The notes under the pieces are model-generated. The model was not told where the DNA came from and made no database searches. It saw only the letters and a program-made list of their open reading frames with translations. A stretch of 64,000 bases of DNA from positions 15,133,786 through 15,197,785 of the forward strand of contig CM036762.1 in the NCBI GenBank assembly GCA_020796225.1. The letters are read 5' to 3'. A program made the position numbers and the translations under genes. Within the stretch, counting starts at the first letter, position 1; each line of letters begins with the position of its first letter. The DNA is from Arion vulgaris (Eukaryota; Mollusca; Gastropoda; Stylommatophora; Arionidae). Shown here piece after piece: positions 44,367 to 57,600 of the stretch.

Positions 44367-44893
44367 GTTCTTCTGCATTCTCACTAGATTGGGATTTCAG
44401 ATTCTCTAATAAAGGCAGCTGTCTGCCTCAGATTTTCAGCCACACCGTACAGTTTGTCTTGGACACTACTGTAAGTGGGCCATCTCTTTCTGCTCAAGTC
44501 TGCACACTGGGGGCAGCTCTGTAGGATATAATTCCTATGATTTCTGCTTCCCGTTTGTGCGATCTCTTCCAGCAGTAAGTTTTGGCCACCCTCATGATGG
44601 TAGGTCTGACATTCTTACTGCGTGGCTAAATCTCTGAGGCAGATTGGCGACAGTAGAATCCATTATCCCATTCCTCATTGTGAGGGTTCGTTGCACCATG
44701 TTATGCGCCTTATGGCCTGGTGCATCCGTTTTCTGCAAGCATTTGTTTTGTTTCGGGTTAGCATTCCCTAGTGGACACATGCATCCGATTTCAGCCAAAC
44801 CTCCTTAGTCGTCTCTTACGACATGCGTGGCAGGTAACAGTGGTTCTATTCTTTACACCCCAAATTTGGGCCCTGGTAACCACTCATGCGAGA
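44367..44893 (-). repeat. composite retroposon: head A fused to a LINE 3' end, copy 2
   Basis: Bounded by CCTCAGGGT (44358-44366, 44894-44902); 527 bp, colinear with 20260-20786, including the head/LINE junction near GTTAGCATTCCCTAG. Confidence 0.85.
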
Positions 44894-45184
44894 CCTCAGG
44901 GTATGAAGTGCATGTCACTTCACATATATAGGACCTAGTGGGTAGGAGGACCAATTACTTTCCTCATGCGTGAAATGTCAATTGTGGATATCACCTGCAA
45001 TCCTCTAGTATCCGAGGCAATGCGCGGGAAACTTATGCATTATACTAATATGTCCCACCTTTCCAGTTGTCTTGGTTTGTATAATAAAGTAAAGCTGATT
45101 AGTAAATCAGACTTTATTATTTTATGCATTAGTTATAGCAATGTATATCAAACAATTTATAAACGAACAACAGATTAAACTGTT

Positions 45185-45330
45185 TGGTCTCCCGACAAGA
45201 ATGCTCTGGTATCATCTACCACGATAAAAAATTAAAAGATTATAATAAATACAGAGCAAGAGGAAGACCATTGCAAAAATGAAGGGCTGCATAAAAACAA
45301 CTTTAGAGTAGTGAATACCAACTAACTTGC
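45185..45330 (+). pseudogene. LINE C-terminal fragment upstream of hnRNP exon 1
   Basis: YNKYRARGRPLQK then a stop; the GRP motif and following basic stretch resemble 30840-30900. Confidence 0.45.
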
Positions 45331-45482
45331 AAAGCACATGGATGATGTGCAGCACAGAAGATTTTTACATCTCTCCCAACACCTCACTGAGATACAATTG
45401 TGGAAGAGAAGAAGAATTAAAGTAGTCAAAAATAAATGTTTTTCATTGAAGATATAGATTGTGTATGATATATTTTTCTCAG

Positions 45483-45612
45483 ATGAGTCAAAATGGGGGT
45501 GATGCGAATGAGGATATCTTGACGAAAGAAGAACTGGCTGAAGCAGAAACACTCCTAAAACATGGTATTAATAAAACAGTAGCCAAAGAACTTCTTTCAA
45601 TCTACAAAACAG
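45483..45612 (+). CDS. hnRNP R/Q coding exon 1 (start codon)
   Basis: The acceptor TTTTTCTCAG sits immediately before ATG at 45483. The exon encodes [17 protein letters not shown] and the following helical region, ending at ...SIYKT with one base of the next codon (phase 1) before donor GTCAGA. A reading-through frame continues into the intron but is not conserved. Confidence 0.93.
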
Positions 45613-48600
45613 GTCAGATATTTTACATTTCATGTCATTATATTAATTATCTTAGTGATTCTATTGTATGTAATATTACTTCACATGCATATTCTTTGGT
45701 TATAATAGACAGCTGGTTGATTGTGCAGTATTGTATGTGTGTATGTATTTAGTTTTCATTGTCTGCAAGAATTTGTAATTTATGTTTCACTGTTAACCTC
45801 ACACAAAACAAATTATATTTAGCTACATAGGAGTGAGTTTTTGTTTTCTTCTTCTTCACGTTCGTTCTTTCTGAGTAATTTTAATCACTCTTTGTAATAG
45901 GTTTGATCATTGCCAAGAACGTATATATGTTGCACATTGGTTTGGTAGGCCCTTAAACGCATAGACTTCTACACGTTTAGGACACATGCATCCGATTTCA
46001 GCCAAACCTCCTTAGTCACCTCTTCGCCATGCATGGCAGGTAACAGTGGTTCTATTCTTTACACCCAAATTTGGGCCCGGTAACCACACAGGCATGTTGT
46101 TGTTAATCTGTTACATGGGCTCAGATTATATGGACTAGTCTTTGGAATCATACATTCCGTTCCCCTTCAGGAGACTATACACAAGCTGCATGGCGTGTAG
46201 CAATCATCGACTCATGGCTGACTGCTAGCATCAAGGTAAGAACAAATCCGACTAAGAATCCACTCCACCTTTCTGCAGCAACCACGTTAAAAAAAATGCT
46301 CTGCTTAAGTATGGTGTGGCAGACCGAAAGGTGCTGACAGACAAACATTCCATTCTCCAGAGTGCATCCTGTTATAACCAGCAAGAGTATGAGAATGAAT
46401 GCAGAAGACGATGTGGACTTTTTCACCCTGTAACACGTTAAATGAAGCTATTCTAAAGACAGTTGGACCTCTTGATTTGTTCTATTATTCAAGTCATGAT
46501 TTGCAATTGATTGAAGATTTAATTAATAATCTAATATAATCGCCCGAGTGGTTACCGGGGCCCAAATTTGGGGTGAAAAGAATAGAACCATTGTTACCTG
46601 TCAAGCATGTCGTAATAGGTGACTAAGTAGGTTTGGCTGAAATCGAATGCACATGTCCTAAACGTGTAGAAATATATGCGTTTAAGGGGGGATTCTGGTC
46701 TTGAAACTTTTTTCGTTGCTTTGATATTAATGTAGAATTTGTATAACAATTTTGAAAGATTATGACTTAGAATAGTAGAAAAAATAGTAAAAAAAAGTCA
46801 GCGTTGCCATGGAAACAATACAAAATGGCCGCTAAGCACAAAATTTCAAATTCCTAAGGCTCTGAAGTTAATGAATATAAATGAATTCTGTTTTCACTCT
46901 AAGGTGAGCAATTGTAATATCTACAAAATTACACATCCTTTTAAGGATATATTAAATATTACATTTTTTATGAATTTTTGTGTACACACCCCAAAAAATC
47001 CCAGCTTTTTTTGACCAAATTTTGAGGGAATTTTTACCCAAAAATTTATAAAAATTAAATATTTAATATATCCTAAAAATCATGCGTAATATTTTAGATA
47101 TTACAATTGCGCACCTTAGAGTGAGAATTCATTTATATTCATTAGATTCAGAGCCATAGGGATTTGAAATTTTGTTTTGGGCAGCCATTTTGTATTGTTT
47201 CCATGGCAACACTTTGACATTTTTTTTACAAATTTTTTCTACTATTCTAAGTCGTACTCTTTCAAAATACTTATATCAATTTTATATTAATATGAAAACA
47301 ACGAAAATAGATTCTTGATTTTCAAGACCGAATCCCCCCTTAAGGGCCTACCAAACCAATGTACACACGTTCTTGGCAAAGATCAAACATATCACAAAGA
47401 GTGATTAAAATTAGTCGTAAAGACCGAACGCAAAGAAGAAGAAGAATAACCTTTTTTTCTTTTTTTTTCGTCCGCTTTTGACGAAGTTTCATCTCTGAAA
47501 CTGATTTTTGCGTGAAAATCTGTTTTTCCAATATCTTACAATGGCAGCAGCGTGCACATTGTAAATTACTTACACTGGCAGCCGTGTGCTCAATGTACTC
47601 GTAATTAGTATTCCCTCGCCATACAGGCAGATTTTCTCCGACTTCAGAGGTACTCAAGTTATCGTCCTGAGTAAGACCAGGGGACTTGAACAAATGCCGG
47701 ACAGTAGGATCGAACCCGAGCTCTGAGGCGTCTCACAGCTAGCAGGCCGAGCTACTATCAACTACTCTAGGCAGTCCCCGAAGAATAACCTAATAGATTA
47801 TACCAAGGACTTGTGCTCCTGGACATGTTCAACTGAATTGACATCAGTTGACGTTCACCTGAGTGGGTTTCCGGGTCCCAAATTTGGGGTGTAAAGAATA
47901 GAACCACTGTTACCTGCCACGCATGTCGTAAGAGACGACTGAGGAGGTTTGGCTGAAGTCGGATGCACATGTCCTAAACGTGTAGAAGTATATGCGTTTA
48001 GTGGCCTACCAAACCAATGTGCAACATATACATGTTCTTGGCAAAGATCAAACATATCACAAAAGTGATTAAAATTGGTCATTAACTCTTTCCACGCTTT
48101 AAGCCGCACACTGCGCCACGAGGAAATCCGTTGACGCTTTAAGCCGCACACTGCGCCATAGAGTTGCTTCCCTTATAAGAAGTCTTTCTAGTTTTACTTC
48201 TACTGTTTTACTTATACTACTTTTCAACCTTGTTATTCTATTTGGTTGTCTAGTTTTCTTTAATTTAGTATATAATAAGATATATATGTTTATTTAATGA
48301 CGAGTATTTGGGATCGTAATTTTTTTTTTTTTTACTTCCCTTGAATTAACTGCTTAAAAATTGAGAAAATAAATGGGTGTGGAAAGAGTTAAGAACAAAC
48401 GTAAAGAAGAAGTTGACGTAATGTTTAAGGTACTTAAACAAAAATGTTAACTTTTAATGTTTTAGCTAATTGCTCTTGCTTGTGTGGAAATCTCATTTAT
48501 ATTTGTGATTGTATTTCAAGTTTAGCTTAATTTGGTTACAGGTAAACTGTCCCAGTCTGATCTTGATGAACGAGCCATGGATGCATTGAAAGAGTTTTCG

Positions 48601-51600
48601 CAAGAGGATGCCATCAAAGTCTTGCGTCAGTTTTGTGAAAGCAATCTTGAGCATGTAGGTAATAAGAGTGCCTTTCTATGTGGACAGATGAAGACCTACA
48701 GGCACAAAACTAGGGCAGGCAACATGTCACTTCTTGTCAAGGGACCTGATGAAGCAAAGTTGAAGGTTAGCTGGTTGTCTCTTGTAGGAAGTAATTTTAA
48801 CACATTTAGCTAACTGCAATGCAGCGATTAAAAAAAAGTTTTCTTCCTCTTCCCTTTTCCACCACCACACACCGTGGCCATTATCTTGTTGCAGTAAAAG
48901 GGGCTTTTGAGTACCTCTGAACTATACTGGTGGAAACATTGTTTCTGTCGTGGTCACCCTAGCTGATCCGGTCAGAAATGAGAAATGGTTACTGGTATTC
49001 CAGGCTGGAGGTTGAGTTCATCCAGTGCTCGCAACCCTGTACCAGAAAAACGTTTATGTTGGAAAGAATACTATAATTTTCAGAAGGGAGGATATATAAT
49101 CGAGAAGTGCTGTTCTTTGATCACCATTTTATTGTATTAGAATTTTAAAATATACACAAAATGATGGTCAAAGTATTTTTGTTTTCATAGGAGATTCTGG
49201 AACGTACTGGTTACTCTTTGGATGTTACAACTGGGCAAAGAAAGTATGGAGGTCCTCCACCTGGAGGTGACCCAACACCTCCTGGACCAGGACATGAGGT
49301 AGTATTTGTAATATTGTCAATTTTTGTGTTTTGCAAAGCTAGATTACTAGAACTGCAGTTAAAAACTGCATGTGAAACGCATGATTTGCAACCAGCACTG
49401 ATATTTGAGATATCAGTACTGTTTACTTTCATGTTTTTTAATCTCTTATAAACATGATATCTTACTTTTTAAACTAGAAAACAACCTCTACTTATTAGAA
49501 AAGCGCTAAAAGGCTACATCATCCTGGCATAGTTCAGAGAACATGGCTAGCATAATTACACTCTGGTGCAGTATTTGATAAATGATGTACAATAATTATT
49601 GTACATGCCTGGGCAATTTTTATGCAGTAGCTGAGTTGCCCAAGCGTCAACTACCCCCTCCCAATTTCGCTGATAGAGTCCAGAGGAGTGCAAGCTGATA
49701 GTCTAGAGGAGTAAATAGGAAACTCACTTGCCAAAGAATAGAACCACCTGTCACCTCATGCATGTCGTAAAAGGTGGTTAAGGACAGACGCACCCTAAAC
49801 AGAAATATTGATCATTGAGGTTGCGTTTATGATTCTAAATGATCAACTTGATGTTAAAACTCGGGAAAAAAATTTCTAAAAATCCAAGCATGTATATTCT
49901 ATGAAAAAAATTTAATATAATATAGAGGGTTTTTAAGGAAAAATGCCCAAAAAGTAACCTTGCAAAATACAGGATGATTTATGTTCTATTCAGGTTAGCA
50001 CTATAGAACTTTCAGATGTTATTGTAAATCGGCATATCTTGAACTGGTAGCAAAATATTTATAAAGTATAATAAAATGAGTTTTTCTGAATTTTTTAATG
50101 CAAATCCAGATTTTTACTAAAAAAATATGGGGTAGGAGATATTCTTTTGCATGAGACACAAAAACTGTTCAATGAATTCTTTTTAAAGTGGTAGGGGATG
50201 ATCAAATATGCATAAGAAAGAAGTATGCACATTTATACAACAATCCGTTGAGTAGTTTTTGAAAAACGTGTATTTAGTGACATACATTTATGGAAAATAA
50301 TAATTTTGAGAAAAAGCCAAAAACTAACATATTTTCAATTATTGACCAAATTAATTTACTTTAAGATCCCCAGGAGCATACAAACTTGCCTCATCACATG
50401 CTTTAGATGCCATGCTAGTTGTTTTACATCTTTCTATCTTTTTGTGCCTAAATTCTGTATTAGCAAGGAAGATATGCGGTTTTTATAGATGACAGCAAAA
50501 TACTGAAAATAATGTTTTCCAAAGGAAAAGTTAAACTAAAACAAAAGTTTCATATCGGCACAATTTCATATTATTAACTACAATATTGGCATCATTGACA
50601 GTTATTTTTAAGCTCCTCCTCAAAGTAAATGAGATCTTAGGACACCAAGTCCATATAAGATTATGGAAAGATTCATTAGCATTGTGAGAACCACCATGAA
50701 TATATTTTGTCAAAGAAGTCGCAAGATAGAGTGACAAATACTTGCATTATGTTGCCAAAAATAGAATTAGGCAGTTTGTTCTCAATCAACTAAAACTTTA
50801 TCTTTAGGGTACAAGCTACTCAGCCTATTGCAGTTCTCATGGTTATCTTTGTGATGTTTAAATATGGCTCAAATACTATTTATCCAACCAATGTGCTCTA
50901 ATTTTCCAGAATTTTTCATACAAGCTGCATCATAATCACGCTGCATAAGTTTAATGATGCTATTAGTTAATCTATCTGCACTACCATATTACTATAAACA
51001 CTTTGCTACCATCTGTTGAAGCAAAGTTATGATATTTCCTATATAATTAGCAAAAAAAACATATACATGCCTAGTTAAAAAAATTAATTAAAATACAAAA
51101 CTATATTTTTTTTTCAAACTAAAGATAGATTCTTGTTCGAAATTGGATGTATTACCTAAAATTAAAAAAAACCTCAAATTTCATTTTTTAAAGAAAAATC
51201 GTTAAATATAGAGTGCGGTCTGTCCTTAAGAGGGTTTGAGGCCAACCCCACACTGTAAAAAAAAACAGACAAAAACAACCCAAACTGCTCATGGACATTT
51301 ATGTTCCTACTTCATGTGTGCTTTGGACATGACAGGAAATGATGATGATGATGATGTTCGGAAATTCATAAAGTATACAATACATTTGTAGATGTTTAAT
51401 GTGACAACCGGACTGAGTGTGTGTGTGTGTCATGGTAATAACATTCTTATGAAACTGTTTTTCTCTAGATCTTTTGTGGAAAGATCCCCAAGGATGTCTT
51501 TGAAGATGAACTGGTTCCATTGTTTGAGAAGTATGGTAAAATCTGGGACATGAGACTAATGATGGATCCTTTGACTGGTCTCAATAGGGGCTATGCCTTC

Positions 51601-54600
51601 ATTACATTTAGTGAGAAAGGAGCAGCTGCAGAAGCAGTGGGCAAGGTTTGAGAAATACACTTTTCCTTAAATAATTTGTGTAAATAAGGATGAAATGGTA
51701 AACAAAAACTTATTCAAAAACCTGATATAAATTGTTGCTGTAAGTTTAATTTTTACTTTATTCCTATCTATTCTGAGTGAAACATAAAATTTCAAATGTT
51801 CACTAATATTTATATTAATTTCAGTTCAGTGTTCCTATAAGATGGATATTGGTAGGAAATTAGTAGTCTGGAAGTCAGAAAGGATGATCATCAGCGCTAC
51901 ATAGAACCAGTGAGAGCCACTATAGCGTAGTGGATAGTACACTTGCTTTGTTCTATGCATAGTACATGGTTCCAGGATCAAATTCCTCAGTTGCAGTATT
52001 TTTTCAGAGCATAACGACTTCCAGGTTGACCTGGCCTCAATTGAATACCAGAGAAACACCGGAAAGTAAAGGCAACCGACAGGATGTTGACCACATCACA
52101 CATTGTATTCTGGTCAAAGAAAAATACTGGTTTGTCGTCATATACACCAATATACCACTTGGTATGAAAACAGGTTCTTTCATTTTTACTTTAAAAAAAT
52201 TTGTAGCGATACTGACACAGAAGCGAGTTATGAACAATAAATAAATGGTGATGAAACTTCTGACGGTAACAGATGTGGTTTTATAGAATTATACTTAAAA
52301 TCGTATGGAGTTTTAAAATGATTAATATTGGTGTGCTGAAAGAAATCAACGCACAGACAAGGCTAAAAAATATATACATAAGAAAGAATTGGATCATCAT
52401 TTATCGGAATGAAGAGAAAAGATAGTGCGGCTCATCCTAACATGGAGGTTAGATGCTGACATTCTGTGCTGAAGATTCTGAATTTGTTTAGATTTTACAT
52501 CCAGGAAAATTTGCAGCTACACATAACCTCTTGATAAGTTAAATCAAGCTCATAGTTTCATCTGAGATGAATTTTTTTTAAACACATAGATCATGTGTTC
52601 AAATTGTGCTTGTTAAACTACTTACCACTCCCATGACAAAATTTTACATTTTTTAAACCAAATTATGAAGCCACCGGGAGAATACACATGAAATTAGCTG
52701 TGCTGATCCGAAATAATCGCAGCTTTGATGGAAACATGACATAGTGCTCAAATTACTGAAATTGCAAAAGAGTGACTTATAAAGTCTTTTTACTAGTGTG
52801 AATGAAGAACAGAGAATATGGGCACTATCATCCGAAGAAGACGCTGGAGATGGATTGGACATGTGATGCGCATGGAGACTGGCTCCGACCCGAAAACTGC
52901 ACTGAGATGGACTCCAGAGGGTAGGCGAAAGCGTGGAAGACCCAAGGCGACCTGGAGGAGAACGATAGAGCAAGAGCTGAAGGAAATGAATCATAGCTGG
53001 AACACAATACAGAGGAAGGCCATGAACAGGGAAGATTGGTGTACGTTTGTTGCTGCCCTAAACGCCAGGGCGTAACAGGCTAAAGAGAGAGAGAGAGAAT
53101 GAAGAACACATGATAACAGGAAAAATAAATGCAGGATGAGACAGAAGATGCAGAAAAAAAGTTTGACAACCTAACTCCATGGCATGGAAAAGTGTCAACT
53201 TCCCAACTGATAGGCAGTACTTGGGACAGATATTTGTGGAGATCCATGGTAGTTGACATGATGAATAAAAAATAGAAGGAATGAATTAAAATTTAATACA
53301 TATATTATCTTTTCTATTTCCAGCTTCACAATTATGAAATTAGACCAGGGAAACAATTAAAAGTGAATGTTTCCATCGCAAATATGAAATTATTTGTTGG
53401 CAACTTACCAAAAACTAAATCTAAAGAGGAAATAAAAGAGGAATTTGGGAAGAGAACAGGTACTAGAATGAATTTGCTTTGATAGGAATATTACACATTG
53501 AAATAATATATAGTAGTTATTTTGTTTTTCTTGATTTTAATAATTGATCAGAATAGTACTTACAGGTTGTAGTGATTGATGGCTTTAACCATATTGAGCC
53601 CATGTTACATTCTCTAATACAGATTACATAATTCTGCGAATAACTGACCAGAAAACAGTTGAAATTATACTAGGTCTTCTTCAAGAGCTTCATATTGACC
53701 ACTTGTTAAACCACTCTTTGTGATCTGAACCTAAGAGTGATTGTACATTGTGCCAGTTATGCACCTACAAGTAGACCAACACATCCAATTTCTGCAATGC
53801 TTTTTATTTATTAGGGTAGCTTTCCTAGGTCTCTTACCTTGTAGGTTGCAGTGTTACTATTCTTAGCTCCCCATGCAAGCCCTGGCAACACACGCACAAT
53901 CCTAAACTATTTACAGCATTTATAAATTAATATTGTTCAGTTGACCTAAACTATGAGAGATGTTGGATGATTTTCTGTACCATTTTGAATAATATCCATC
54001 ATGATAAATTTCCTGCTAACTGAACATTTCCAGTTTATTATTAATCCTATATTGAGTTCCAGATGTGATTCATTTCTTTCAATTCTTGTTCTACTGTTAT
54101 CCTCCAGGTTGGTTAAAACCATGATTTCATTAACTCTTTAGTGTCCATCTCCATGCAGCTTTTGTGACACTCTCCATGCATATCACATGTACAATATAAC
54201 TCTCCAGCATCTCTTTAGGATCAAGGTGCTCATGTTCTCTTGTTGATACTGCACAAGCAGTTAATATATACATGCCATCCCATTATTGTCATTTCATGTC
54301 TACTTATCACCTGAGTTTATTCCATAGCATAGCTAAAATAGTATACAGATCTCTACCACTATCAGAAAGTAGTGCATTTCTATGAAGTCTTTTGTAAGCC
54401 AAAAGTTCTTTGTTAGTCCTATATTCCTTGGATTGACACAAGCCTTATATAATCCCTTCACATCCCGCACAACAAAATGATAAAGAAACGGCTATCCATA
54501 GTCATGATAATAAACATGATAAGATAGCCATGTTGTAACAAGCAAAAATTGAATCCTGTTTGTATACAATTCTGTAAACTCCTGTTATTTTAATTTCAGA

Positions 54601-57600
54601 TGGTTTGGTCAATGTTATTGTATATGCCTCAGCTGACAATCCCAAACAAAAAAACAGAGGCTTTGCATTTCTAGAATATGAAACACACAAGCATGCCTCT
54701 AATGCCAAGAGAAAGCTGCAGATAGGACACCCTAAATTTTGGCAATGTGATGTGATTGTTGACTGGGCTGACCTCATGGAGGAACCAGATGATCAAACAA
54801 TGTCAAAGGTTAGTTTTGCTTTGTTTATCAAATATCCTTGTTTCTCTCAGGCACATTTCACCAGAAATAACTGCTACCAGGACATTGTTTTGTAAACTCG
54901 ATACCACAGACATGCACACCATTAAATGTCATTCGTGAAATTTCTTGTTGTCTGTGCTACCTGTGGCTGCAACTGTTTGCTTCGAAAGGGATGCCTCCGG
55001 TGGCGGCTTGTGTTCATTTTTATTGGTGCGGCCAGACAAAATATTTAGGAAAAAGTCATGGGTTGGGTTATATTTTAATTTATAAATTAATAAATATATG
55101 TTACACATTAGTTTTGGTGGGTCTGTCCCTTAATGGCCAACCGCCACTGAATGTCTCATCATTTCTAGTCATATGTCGGATTTACTTTTGGTTTATGCTT
55201 TTGATATTGTCCAAATTTCTTTGTTCTTCTGTGTTTGAGCTAAAATCACTTGTAACACCCCCCGTTTCGTGATTTGAGTACATGGACATAAGTATGTTTT
55301 GCCGCCAGTCTACAATAAAGTTGTGATATTTGCATCTTTCAAATGCTGAAGATTGTATATGTGGTGATTTTTCTCTCATTGATAGATATCTTTGTCATTT
55401 TATAAGTGTATCTTGCATTAACCCTCTTATTCCTAGCCTTCAGAAAAAGTTCCTACTGAGTTCCCAGGCGAGGAAATAACCCAACAACAATGAGAAGTGC
55501 TTGTGAAATAAAATTCATAACAAATACAATTTCTAATCAATTTTTGTGATTTAAAGTCCAATTTACAGTTAAATGGATGAGGTACTAGTTTGTAAACATG
55601 TATGTTGTCAATACCATGCAAGTTGGATGTAAAAAATTATACAAGTGAAGAAATAAAAATAAATGACAATATTGAAAGTATGTTTCACTCAAAAATGTCA
55701 GTTTTATTGAGGATAAATGTAAATTGAAATGTTGAAAAGCAATCGCCTTTACAGAGGTTGATTTTACGTGTGGGGCAACTATCACTTGTTTCCACACACC
55801 TTGTGTGCAATCCTTATCTTCATTTAGAAACACTAACTGCGGCTCTGCATTCTGCCAAACAGTTGAGTTGAGTCGGTTGATGGTTGGAATGAATGGAGTT
55901 TATGAATGCAGTATCTGGGAGTTTATCAGTCCTGCAGTTGCCTAGCCTGCATGTTTGTATGGGCATGAGGGCCCTAATGCAATCAAGACAGAGGTCCAAC
56001 CTTGCACATGTCCATATTGTCCTCATGGAATGAATTTGGAATTGGCATTGAGGTACAAATATTTGCTGATACTTTCAAATCTATTTCTTGACACTATATT
56101 TGACAAAGCAGGCACATTCACCAGTTTATCGGTAAACCAAAACATTCTGTAGTAAGGTAACTGGTTAGTTGACACATATAGTTTACATAAAGAAAGATAT
56201 TGATGTAATGAAAAGGAACAGTGCCCATGAAGGATCTGGATTTTCTTGAATTTTCATAGAGCAAATTATTTGGTTAACTCTGTCCAGTTCTAAAAAAATA
56301 CCTCACAAAATTGCGCGTGCCGTAATGACGTAATCACAAATAGAGAATATTCTGAATCAATGTCATTTGCAGAACCTGTTTCTTCACTAAATTGTTCGAT
56401 ATTATTAGTGTTCAGCTGTTGCAACTATTCTCTCTCAACTTTACGACCTGGGTGGACGGAGGGAAGCAGCGGTGTTCGCATCCATCGACAATTGTAATTC
56501 ATCGTAACTAATAGTTACGTAAACCATCGTAAACACAAGGACTAGCGTCGTATATTTTCGCACACAAATCTTGAATTAATTATATATCAATCCGATTTAT
56601 CCACAATCTTGCCGACAAATTTTCCATCAACTGACTCATAAATAACAAGTTTTCCAGAAAATATAACTTTCAAAATTGCGAATCGAAACCATTTACACTA
56701 GAAACACGCGGATTTCTAAAATGGCGCCCCCCATTATCGGCAATGACATCATGGCTAAATTTAGCGTGTCTATTCGCAAGGAAAGATATAGAAAAACTTT
56801 AAAACGTATATACACCCGCCGGTGTACGGCGCTATGGGTTTATACAGCAGACGCGATGGCCGCTCCAGGAATAAGAGGGTTAAATAGCCACAGTAGCATA
56901 GTTGTTGTGAACTCGTTTCTTAGGCTAGTAGTCCGGGTTCATCTCCACATTGGGAATTTATTTCAGACCGTAACGTCTCTCATGTTTACCCAGCCTCAAT
57001 TGGGTACCAGGAAAAACACTGGGAAGTTGACATCGTGTGCTAAAGTTCAATGAAAAGTATGTGCCTAATATACCTCATGGTAAAAAGGGTTTCCTTTACT
57101 TTTCTTTTTTACTTATCTTGCATTAACACCTTGTGGACCAACGCCACCTACGAGGCTTTGGGTTGGATGCCTTTTACCAGGAGCCACACTAAAGGGTATT
57201 TTGTATTCTAAAAACAAATGGCTTGTAAAAGCACTACTTTTTCCCTGGTCCACTAAGAGTTAAGGAGTTTGTACTTACTAATGACTCTTCCCTTACCAAC
57301 AGTGCCAAGTTATTAGCATAGTCCTATGGGGCCATGAGGAGAAGGAAGTTTAAAAAACATGGTGACAATTGACAGTCTATTTAGTGTATGACAGAAACAG
57401 ACAATTCTGGATGTCCTAACTTCATGACAGAATAAAAATCCATCTGAACCGAGTCACGCTGGAACACAAACATTTGTAGAGATTAATTTTTGCCTACACC
57501 AATCAGCATGGCAATTGAGGGGGATATCCTACACAGTATTTTTTTAACCCTCTTATTCCCAGCCCTTCAGAAAAGGTTACTACCGAATTCCCAGGGCAAG

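Noticed and set aside
45459..45752. Start of the hnRNP protein at an earlier ATG (45459)
   Set aside because: That ATG precedes the splice acceptor at 45481-45482 and would lie in the intron; ATG 45483 gives the family-like N-terminus.
49191..49451. Longer open frame running past the hnRNP linker exon
   Set aside because: The family sequence stops at ...GPGHE, followed by a GT donor; the rest is intron read-through.
56676..57053. 125-aa + strand open frame
   Set aside because: It spans the right end of a TTAA element and a SINE H copy; no domain, different in the sister element.
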